In this document: positions 1 to 5,260 of the stretch, piece by piece
Layout of the letters: each line of letters begins with the position of its first letter
Numbering within the stretch: position 1 is the first letter of the stretch
Assembly: GCA_022563285.1 (NCBI GenBank)
Contig: JADFNQ010000055.1
Coordinates: 1-7,675 of the forward strand
Source: Chloroflexota bacterium
GTDB taxonomy: Bacteria > Chloroflexota > Dehalococcoidia > SM23-28-2 > RBG-16-64-32
Length of the DNA: 7,675 nt
Reading direction: 5' to 3'
The notes under the pieces: model-generated
Seen by the model: only the letters and a program-made list of their open reading frames with translations
Database searches by the model: none
Told to the model about the DNA's origin: nothing
Program-made: the position numbers and the translations under genes

Positions 1-2
1 AT

Positions 3-32
3 GACAGGCCGCAAAGAGCGGAAACTGATTGA
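3..32 (+). CDS. Possible last codons of an upstream gene
   Basis: A reading frame open from the window start reads DRPQRAETD and stops at TGA 30-32, exactly where the terminator stem begins. That placement is what one expects for the last gene of an operon, but ten codons cannot identify a product. A competing open frame runs from base 1 to TAA 112-114 straight through the terminator hairpin, and is less likely to be real. Confidence 0.25.
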   Translation, partial: DRPQRAETD

Positions 33-59
33 CCTCTCCTTATCGGGAGAGGTTTTTTT
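32..59 (+). terminator. Rho-independent terminator
   Basis: CCTCTCC (33-39) pairs perfectly with GGAGAGG (46-52), and A32 with T53 adds an eighth pair. The loop is six bases, and a run of seven T (53-59) follows at once. This is a textbook + strand intrinsic terminator. It separates the small-protein/recombinase pair from whatever lies upstream. There is no A-run before the stem, so it should not work in the reverse direction. Confidence 0.88.
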
Positions 60-113
60 GTCCTCTCCTTTCTCGCGGGGGAACGACCGAAGCGAAATGG
101 AAAGGAGGGCGTA

Positions 114-485
114 ATGGTAGACGAAAGCGGCGTGGCACACGAGGAGAATGACGCCCTCCTCCCTGACGACCATCCGCATATACAACTGTATTGGAAGGTG
201 GTTCCCGTCTGGCACGATACGTCTCTGGATGACTTGGATGATGAAATCGGCGCGGGATATGCCTGTGGCTTCAGTGCTGGGTTCGAGCGCGGTATCATAA
301 TGGCGCTGTTGAAGCCCGAATGGGCTCAAGGTTTGTACCACCGGCTCCGTCATTACTATCTTGCGACCCACGCGCCCGCAGACCTGTTGGACTGGGACGA
401 CCACGCCGCAGAGACTGCACGGGCCATCCCCGTTACGATGCTAGACATGGCCGGCCAGGCCACGCCAGTCACATCGGGGCAATAG
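114..485 (+). CDS. Small acidic protein of unknown function, upstream of the recombinase
   Basis: A 123-residue protein I do not recognise. The ATG is supported by AGGAGG (103-108) five bases upstream, one of the strongest ribosome binding sites in the window. The N-terminal half is rich in Asp and Glu (DESG, EEND, LDDLDDEIG). The middle carries a glycine-spaced, probably helical stretch, GYACGFSAGFERG (about residues 48-60), followed by an aromatic, basic stretch around LYHRLRHYYLAT. There is no signal peptide, clear membrane segment, zinc-binding cysteine set or obvious helix-turn-helix. It ends 12 bases before the recombinase ATG, so the two are probably co-transcribed. Being between a terminator and the integrase it could assist or control recombination, for example as a directionality factor, but that rests on position alone. 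The gene call is fairly sure; the function is unknown. Confidence 0.75.
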   Translation: MVDESGVAHEENDALLPDDHPHIQLYWKVVPVWHDTSLDDLDDEIGAGYACGFSAGFERGIIMALLKPEWAQGLYHRLRHYYLATHAPADLLDWDDHAAETARAIPVTMLDMAGQATPVTSGQ

Positions 486-497
486 GGGAACCACAAA

Positions 498-2171
498 ATG
501 AACGACAAGGCAGGAATCCTAATAAGGGTAAGCACGACCCGCCAGGGCGAGCGCGGTGCCAGCGTGAAGACGCAACGCCAGGACTGCCTGGCGTACGCCG
601 AACGCCAGGGCTGGCAGGTTGTCATGATAGAGGAAGACCACGCGTCTGGGGTCAGCTTCGACCGGCCTGGATTCCGCAAGCTTGCGGATGCAGCTAGAGA
701 AGATGTCATAAACAAGCTCGTAGTCTACTCACTTGACCGCTTCGGGCGTGGTGATATGCTCTCGGCCCTTACCGAACTCCGCGACTTTGAGGATGCGGGC
801 TGTGAAATCCACAGCATCAAGGATGACGGCCTAGTCGAAAGTTCTCTCATCCGTAACATCAAACTTGCCATCGCTGAAGACTTCAGCCGCCAACTTTCCG
901 ACAAGGTTACTCGTAACATGACTTACCGCGCCGAGCAGGGGAAGTGGATGTCCAGTGCGCCCTTTGGCTATCGCATCATTCCTGCCCCTGATGGCATAGG
1001 ACGCACACTTGAACCAGACCCCGACACGGCTTGGGCTGTCCCTGAATTATTCAAATTGGCAGATGAGGGCCAGCCTGAAACCGCCCTGGTAGGGTTCGCT
1101 AGGAAACATGCGCTGCGGTCATCCCGAACCCCCCCTGGCCAGACGCTTAGCCGCTCATCAATAAGGCGAATGCTAGAAAATCCAGTGTACGTTGGAAAGG
1201 TATTATGGAACCGCCGAGGGCATGGCCGATTCCGGCCCAAGGGGAAGCGCTCCGGCAACGAAATCGTCGCTGCCGAGGGGATACATCCTGCGCTGGTGGA
1301 TGAAGAAACCTTCAACCGAGTCCAGGCCCGCCTCAAGCAGCGCAAAACCTACAAGACCTACACCAAGCGCAACTTCTTCCTGCTCGATGGCCTGGTCTAC
1401 TGCGGAAAATGCGGCTCAAAGATGCGAGGCTCCAGCCACGCTATCAAAGGGCATCTGTATCGCTACTACTATTGCGCCAGTCGACACGACCTCTATTCCT
1501 GCGACCAGCCTAGAGTCTCAGCGGACAGGGTGGACGAGCAGGTTCGAGCCATCATCGATGAGCGGTTCAAGGTGTCAAACGTCACTACTGATGCCGCCGT
1601 CAAGGTGCTGGTAGGACGGCGCGACACACTGCGCAAAGGGTTCGGCGATATTCGGGCTCGCCTTGAACGCAGACGAGAAGAGTTGAGGCGAAAACAAGAG
1701 CGAACTCTGGACGAATTGATGAGTGAAGGACTCAGCGGTGACAGGCGGGGAGCGCTCGAAAGACTGCTCCAGGCCCACGAGCGAGAGCTAGACGCGATTG
1801 GTCACGAGTTGGGTTCTCTGCGTCCGCAGGGCGAACAACTCCGTGACATTGAACAAGCCATCGAGTGGTTTCAAGATTTAGCTCTCGCGGAGACGATACT
1901 GAGGGGCGACGACAACGCAGTCGGCCTGGCCGCAGCCCGCCACGTCACCAGGTCGAGCGCTGAGTGCTGGGATGTCAACGAAATCTCAGCATGGCAGCCG
2001 TTGGCGAGACAATTCATCCACCGCGCGGAGGTTGAGGGCCATCTCAGAGACGGGCGCGTCAGAATCGAGTGGTCGGCCACAGCACAGTCCATCCTTCATG
2101 AGGAAGAAGAAGTTTTAAAATTGACGCGCACGGTACTCCGTACGGCTGGCGCAAGGTGGGCGGCGAGATGA
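498..2171 (+). CDS. Large serine recombinase (site-specific integrase)
   Basis: A 557-residue recombinase that would cut and rejoin DNA at attachment sites through a phosphoserine link. The resolvase-type catalytic domain spans about residues 4-145: Ser12 in RVSTTRQ is the expected nucleophile, with Arg10, and DRFGR (80-84) supplies the conserved Asp/Arg set. The Recombinase domain follows (about 150-280, starting near APFGYR). A zinc ribbon has Cys302, Cys305, Cys326 and Cys335. A charged coiled-coil stretch covers about 370-445, as in large serine integrases. Length and domain order fit an intact enzyme. ATG 498 has AGGGGA (484-489) eight bases upstream and follows the small gene by 12 bases. 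The stop, TGA 2169-2171, lies in what appears to be chromosomal DNA, so the C-terminal tail (about 545-557) probably differs in the excised circular form. It could be a phage, island or IS607-unrelated transposon enzyme; the family is certain, the element type is not. Confidence 0.95.
   Translation: MNDKAGILIRVSTTRQGERGASVKTQRQDCLAYAERQGWQVVMIEEDHASGVSFDRPGFRKLADAAREDVINKLVVYSLDRFGRGDMLSALTELRDFEDAGCEIHSIKDDGLVESSLIRNIKLAIAEDFSRQLSDKVTRNMTYRAEQGKWMSSAPFGYRIIPAPDGIGRTLEPDPDTAWAVPELFKLADEGQPETALVGFARKHALRSSRTPPGQTLSRSSIRRMLENPVYVGKVLWNRRGHGRFRPKGKRSGNEIVAAEGIHPALVDEETFNRVQARLKQRKTYKTYTKRNFFLLDGLVYCGKCGSKMRGSSHAIKGHLYRYYYCASRHDLYSCDQPRVSADRVDEQVRAIIDERFKVSNVTTDAAVKVLVGRRDTLRKGFGDIRARLERRREELRRKQERTLDELMSEGLSGDRRGALERLLQAHERELDAIGHELGSLRPQGEQLRDIEQAIEWFQDLALAETILRGDDNAVGLAAARHVTRSSAECWDVNEISAWQPLARQFIHRAEVEGHLRDGRVRIEWSATAQSILHEEEEVLKLTRTVLRTAGARWAAR
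2110..2155. other. Putative integration junction (attL/attR) between element and chromosomal gene
   Basis: An AT-rich tract (2111-2122, containing the palindrome TTTTAAAA at 2113-2120) gives way abruptly to GC-rich DNA. From about 2132 the frame of the downstream gene reads GTPYGWRKVGGEMS, a plausible continuation of its domain, while the recombinase frame over the same bases becomes an Arg/Ala-rich tail. Upstream, the downstream gene's frame hits TGA at 2099-2101. The stretch contains an 8-bp palindrome, CCGTACGG (2138-2145), and GTAC repeated in inverted arrangement at 2133-2136 and 2140-2143. These could belong to the dyad of an attachment site. The exact crossover dinucleotide cannot be fixed from one end alone. 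Confidence 0.55.
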
Positions 2172-2875
2172 GCGCCAGCAGCGCCGTTCGGGCCGAGGGC
2201 GATCGGTCGGCGGCGCTGGTGAGCCGCACGGAGTCCACGAAGTGGCTATACCAGACCGTGAGCGTAAAGGGGGGCGCGTACTATCGTCTACAAGCGAAGG
2301 CGCTGAAGAACGATCCAAGAGTGAGGGAGACGCTCCTCCGCATCTCCTGGTACGAAAGCGCCGACGGCAGCGGACGCCAGATGGACACGGCGGACTCAGA
2401 GGCGTTGGCAGGGGACGCGCCGCGGTTCGTCTCGCTGGATACCGGTCCGGTTCAGGCGCCGCCGGAAGCGCGGTCCGCCAAGATCCGTCTCCTGATCAGA
2501 CCGGCATCATCCGCCCCTGCGGTGGTCTATTTCGACGACGTTCGGTTCGAGGAGGCGGCCGCGCCACAGGCCGAAGACAACTTGAACGGCGAGCAGAGCG
2601 CCGCGAACATCACGATCGAAACGTACGGTGCTGGCCGCGAAGGAGCTGTGCAAGCGGCGTCTGCAGAGGCTGCTCTGGGGGCCCGGGTCGGCCCGACCCC
2701 GCTGACCAACGTCCGGCGGACACAGGAGCAGCAGTCTCCCCCTCCTGCTAGCAGCGGGCGCCCGCTCTGGCCGCTACTCCTAGCCGTCGCGGTACCCGCA
2801 GCCGGCCTGATGGTCATGGCCGGCAGCGCCTGGAGGAGGGCCCGCGTTGGCGGCGGGAACAAGCCTCACGTATAA
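2168..2875 (+). CDS. 5'-truncated remnant: C-terminal part of a membrane-anchored protein with a carbohydrate-binding-like domain
   Basis: The frame is protein-like from about 2132, before any good start, so the true N-terminus is missing. The first 130 or so residues look like the end of a beta-sandwich ligand-binding module: STKWLYQTVSVKGG, LRISWYESADGSG, then VVYFDDVRFEE, a typical final strand of CBM-type jelly-rolls. A Pro/Ser/Gln-rich linker follows, then one hydrophobic segment (WPLLLAVAVPAAGLMVMAG) and a short basic tail, giving a C-terminal anchor with the domain outside the cell. The intact protein probably had a signal peptide and more N-terminal domains. I chose ATG 2168 because AAGGTGGG (2153-2160) precedes it by seven bases and it overlaps the recombinase stop (ATGA); GTG 2156 is the longest alternative. 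If translated, the product lacks an export signal and is probably non-functional, so it is best treated as a gene disrupted by integration. Domain family is a pattern-based guess. Confidence 0.7.
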   Translation: MSASSAVRAEGDRSAALVSRTESTKWLYQTVSVKGGAYYRLQAKALKNDPRVRETLLRISWYESADGSGRQMDTADSEALAGDAPRFVSLDTGPVQAPPEARSAKIRLLIRPASSAPAVVYFDDVRFEEAAAPQAEDNLNGEQSAANITIETYGAGREGAVQAASAEAALGARVGPTPLTNVRRTQEQQSPPPASSGRPLWPLLLAVAVPAAGLMVMAGSAWRRARVGGGNKPHV

Positions 2876-2876
2876 T
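2847..2876 (+). promoter_or_regulatory. Sigma-70-type promoter for the cmk operon
   Basis: A perfect TATAAT (2871-2876) lies 18 bases after TTGGCG (2847-2852), a four-of-six match to the -35 box. Transcription should begin about base 2883, essentially at the cmk ATG (2885), so this promoter would make a leaderless or nearly leaderless mRNA. The -10 box overlaps the stop codon of the preceding remnant. No Shine-Dalgarno sequence precedes cmk, which agrees with leaderless initiation. Confidence 0.55.
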
Positions 2877-2884
2877 CGATAGTG

Positions 2885-3625
2885 ATGAGTGATACGGCAG
2901 CCGCGGCCGAGTCTATGAAGACGAAGGGCCGACGGCGAAGCACGGGCATTCCACGGGTCATCGCCATAGATGGGCCGGCGGCGGCGGGCAAGAGCACGGT
3001 CGGTCGGGAGATCGGCGCTCGACTCGGCTATCCGTTCCTGGACACGGGGGCGATCTACCGCGCTATGACCTGGACGGCGCTCCATCGCGGCGTTGACCTC
3101 AGCGATGAGGACGCCCTCAGCGATCTGGCCGCATCCCTCAGTATAGATGTTGGGCCACCTAACCTAGATAGCATTGAGCCGTCCACCATTTTCGTGGATG
3201 AGGTGGACGTCACCCGATTCCTCCGCCAGCCGGAGGTGGAGGCGGCCGTTTCGCTGGTATCCAGGGTGGCGGGAGTACGGAAGGCGTTGGTGAGGGTGCA
3301 ACGGGAGCTTGCCGGGCGGAACGCGGTAGTCATGGCCGGTCGCGACATCGGCACGGTGGTGTTGCCGAAGGCCGACCTGAAGGTGTACCTGGTTGCCTCC
3401 GTAGAGGAGAGGGCCCGACGCCGGTTCGCCGAGCTATCGGCCCTGGGCCTCGACGTCACGGAGGAGGAGGTGCTGCATGACCTGCGCCGCCGCGACCGCA
3501 TCGACTCAGAGCGCTCCGTATCACCCCTTCGCCCTGCCGAAGACGCGATCGTCCTCGATACCGATGGGCTGACCCTGGAGGAGGTTGTGCAACGGCTGGC
3601 GGAGCTGGTGGAGGGCACAACATGA
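2885..3625 (+). CDS. cmk: Cytidylate kinase
   Basis: Cytoplasmic enzyme that phosphorylates CMP and dCMP with ATP, feeding CTP/dCTP pools and recycling the CMP released by phospholipid synthesis. Seen: P-loop GPAAAGKST at about residues 30-38, the TGAIYR motif (54-59) near the nucleotide-monophosphate site, GRDIGTVVLP (152-161), and the lid/CMP-binding signature RRRDRIDSER followed by SPL (about 201-215). About 246 residues is somewhat longer than usual because of a basic, low-complexity N-terminal extension (to about residue 23). I took ATG 2885 because the promoter would start transcription there; GTG 2882 and ATG 2915 are in the same frame and possible, the latter giving a more typical N-terminus. 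No start has a convincing ribosome binding site. The stop overlaps the plsC start by four bases (ATGA), so the two genes are translationally coupled. Confidence 0.95.
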   Translation: MSDTAAAAESMKTKGRRRSTGIPRVIAIDGPAAAGKSTVGREIGARLGYPFLDTGAIYRAMTWTALHRGVDLSDEDALSDLAASLSIDVGPPNLDSIEPSTIFVDEVDVTRFLRQPEVEAAVSLVSRVAGVRKALVRVQRELAGRNAVVMAGRDIGTVVLPKADLKVYLVASVEERARRRFAELSALGLDVTEEEVLHDLRRRDRIDSERSVSPLRPAEDAIVLDTDGLTLEEVVQRLAELVEGTT

Positions 3626-4308
3626 GAAACCTGTTCCACACCGTCTACTACTGGGTCAACGTGAAGACCTGGGTGCGTCTGATCATCCGGCTGATCTTCG
3701 AGCGAGATGTCAAGGGCCTCGATAACATTCCCCCCAAAGGCGCCCTGATCATGGCCAGTAACCACCTGAACCTGGCCGACCCGCCGATCCTGACCGGGAT
3801 GATGCCGCGTCGCATAGTCTGGATGGGCAAGCAGGAGCTGTTCGATATCCCCGTGTTCGGCATCCTCTATCACCTGTTCGGCTGCATACCGGTGCGGCGG
3901 TTCCAGGCCGACCTGCGGGCGCTCAGACGCTCCCAGAATGCGCTGAAGCGAGGTCTGGTGCTGGGCATGTTCCCGGAGGGCACGCGGAGCGGCGAGAGCG
4001 GCCTGGGGCGGGGCGAGCCGGGCACGGCGCTGATCGCCTTGCGCACCAACACGCCGGTCTTGCCGGTGGCCATCTGGGGCACCGAGGACCACAAGGTGCC
4101 GCGCGATTTCTTCCGGCGGACAGCGGTCAACATAGTCTATGGGAAGCCGTTCCACCTCCCCCAGCCGGAGCGGCTAACGAAGGAGGCGGTGGAAGCGGGA
4201 GCTGACTTGATCATGAGCCGCATCGCGGAGCTACTACCGGAGAGGTACCGCGGCATATACGTCGGCAGGGAACCACAGGCAGTCGAGACAAGAGAGGGAA
4301 TGGGATAA
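3622..4308 (+). CDS. plsC: 1-acyl-sn-glycerol-3-phosphate acyltransferase
   Basis: Membrane-associated enzyme that acylates the sn-2 position of lysophosphatidic acid to make phosphatidic acid, the precursor of all phospholipids. The 228 residues carry the family blocks in order: NHLNLAD (catalytic HX4D, His48 and Asp53), GCIPVRR (87-93), FPEGTRS (117-123, substrate phosphate binding) and VLPVAIWG (146-153). The N-terminal stretch WVRLIIRLIF is hydrophobic and amphipathic and may attach the enzyme to the membrane. ATG 3622 overlaps the cmk stop, with GGAGG (3610-3614) seven bases upstream inside cmk. The cmk-plsC pairing is widespread and makes sense, since phospholipid synthesis consumes CTP and releases CMP. 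Acyl-donor preference cannot be read from the sequence. Confidence 0.95.
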   Translation: MRNLFHTVYYWVNVKTWVRLIIRLIFERDVKGLDNIPPKGALIMASNHLNLADPPILTGMMPRRIVWMGKQELFDIPVFGILYHLFGCIPVRRFQADLRALRRSQNALKRGLVLGMFPEGTRSGESGLGRGEPGTALIALRTNTPVLPVAIWGTEDHKVPRDFFRRTAVNIVYGKPFHLPQPERLTKEAVEAGADLIMSRIAELLPERYRGIYVGREPQAVETREGMG

Positions 4309-4310
4309 CG

Positions 4311-5183
4311 GTGGAGATACTCCTGGCCAAGGACATGGGCTTCTGCTGGGGGGTGCGCCGCGCTATCGACATGATGGAGAAGGCGGCGCAGGAGAAAGGC
4401 GAAATCGTAAGCCTGGGGCCGATCGTCCACAACCCTCAGGTGGTGCGCGAACTGGAGGCAAAAGGGGTACGCACCGCCAGCGAACCCGACGACGGCGGGC
4501 CGTTGCCGGTGGCGGTAACCGCCCATGGCGCCGGCCCGGAAGTGCTGGAAAGAGCGCAGGCGCGGGGCGCGGAAGTGATCGACACCACCTGCCCTATCGT
4601 CACCCGCTCCCAGCGCTGGGCCAAGAAGATGTCTGAAGCCGGGTTCACCGTGATCGTCTTCGGCGACCCCAACCACCGCGAGGTGAAGGGCGTCCTCGGC
4701 TGGGCCGGCCCCAACAGCCTGGCCCTGCAGGATGGCGATCCCGTCCCCAAGAAACTCCCATCCCGCCTGGCAGTGATAGCCCAGACCACTCAGAGCCCTG
4801 CGCGGTTCGCAGCCTTCGTCTCCACCCTGGTGCAAGAGCACGTGGGCGAGATCGGAGAGCTCAGGGTCGTCAACACGCTGTGCGATGTTACGTCAAGCCA
4901 GCAGGCGGCGGCCACCGAACTGGCGCAGGAGGTGGACCTTGTGCTCGTAGTGGGCGGCCGCAACAGCGCCAACACCAGACACCTCCTCGACGTCTGCAGG
5001 GAGGAAGGGACTGCCGCCTACCACGTCGAGTCTCCCACCGAGGTGAAGTCGGAGTGGCTGAAGGGCTGTAAGCGGGTTGGCGTTACGGCGGGCGCCTCAA
5101 CGCCGGACTCCGCCGTAGAGGCGGTGGTTCGCCATATCCAGCGCATCGGTGCGGAGCTGGAGGGCGCACCCAGCGGCAGTTGA
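4311..5183 (+). CDS. ispH: 4-hydroxy-3-methylbut-2-enyl diphosphate reductase
   Basis: Last enzyme of the MEP (non-mevalonate) isoprenoid pathway: reduces HMBPP to IPP and DMAPP with an oxygen-sensitive iron-sulfur cluster in the cytoplasm. Seen: the three cluster cysteines Cys12 (GFCWGV), Cys94 (DTTCP) and Cys191 (TLCDVT); substrate-binding His40 (VHN), His72 (AHG) and His122 with Glu124 (NHRE); Thr159/160 in QTTQS; and the C-terminal GGRNSANT and GVTAGASTPD motifs. All expected residues are present and the 290-residue length is typical. The start is GTG 4311, giving the normal MEILLAK N-terminus; AGAGAGGGAA (4291-4300) provides the ribosome binding site. It begins two bases after the plsC stop, so it is in the same operon. 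It implies that the host makes isoprenoids by the MEP route. Confidence 0.97.
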   Translation: MEILLAKDMGFCWGVRRAIDMMEKAAQEKGEIVSLGPIVHNPQVVRELEAKGVRTASEPDDGGPLPVAVTAHGAGPEVLERAQARGAEVIDTTCPIVTRSQRWAKKMSEAGFTVIVFGDPNHREVKGVLGWAGPNSLALQDGDPVPKKLPSRLAVIAQTTQSPARFAAFVSTLVQEHVGEIGELRVVNTLCDVTSSQQAAATELAQEVDLVLVVGGRNSANTRHLLDVCREEGTAAYHVESPTEVKSEWLKGCKRVGVTAGASTPDSAVEAVVRHIQRIGAELEGAPSGS

Positions 5184-5260
5184 TTCAGCCGCGGGCATAA
5201 CCCCAGCCCCCGGCGGACGTTACTCAGTAAAGGACATCCGGCAGTAAGGGGGCTTCGCCT
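5184..5260 (+). promoter_or_regulatory. ispH-glmS intergenic region with glmS ribosome binding site
   Basis: In 77 bases the only clear signal is the purine tract AGTAAGGGGG (5243-5252), ending eight bases before the glmS ATG. An imperfect GC-rich hairpin (5188-5195 with 5207-5214, one C-C mismatch) has no T-run and is not a convincing terminator. No well-spaced promoter is visible, so glmS may be transcribed from the cmk operon. I see no sign of a glmS ribozyme, but did not model RNA folding. Confidence 0.4.

Larger units (their letters stand above)
1..2130. mobile_element. Right end of an integrated element carrying a large serine recombinase (left end outside window)
   Basis: Seen: a full-length large serine recombinase lies directly against a chromosomal gene that lacks its 5' end. 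The DNA left of the junction is less GC-rich than the DNA right of it (32/60 G+C at 661-720 against 44/60 at 2401-2460). Known: large serine integrases usually sit at one end of their element, next to the attachment site. Inferred: the window begins inside the element and the junction falls near 2110-2135. The right boundary is approximate because the other attachment site is not visible. No phage structural, conjugation or cargo gene is in view, so prophage, integrative conjugative element and simple genomic island cannot be told apart. Confidence 0.65.

Noticed and set aside
1..114. Open frame from ATG at base 1 to TAA 112-114, overlapping the next ATG
   Set aside because: It reads straight through a strong terminator hairpin and T-run, and has no visible start signal; more likely chance, with the true upstream stop at 30-32.
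3055..4155. Long 366-codon open frame on the minus strand
   Set aside because: It lies antisense to cmk and plsC, both of which have complete family motifs. The frame is Arg/Ser/Pro-rich low-complexity sequence typical of shadows in GC-rich genes.
5188..5214. GC hairpin after ispH as a terminator
   Set aside because: It contains a mismatch, has an 11-base loop and no T-run.
5184..5260. glmS ribozyme in the glmS leader
   Set aside because: The gap is only 77 bases, too short for the ribozyme and its core elements.
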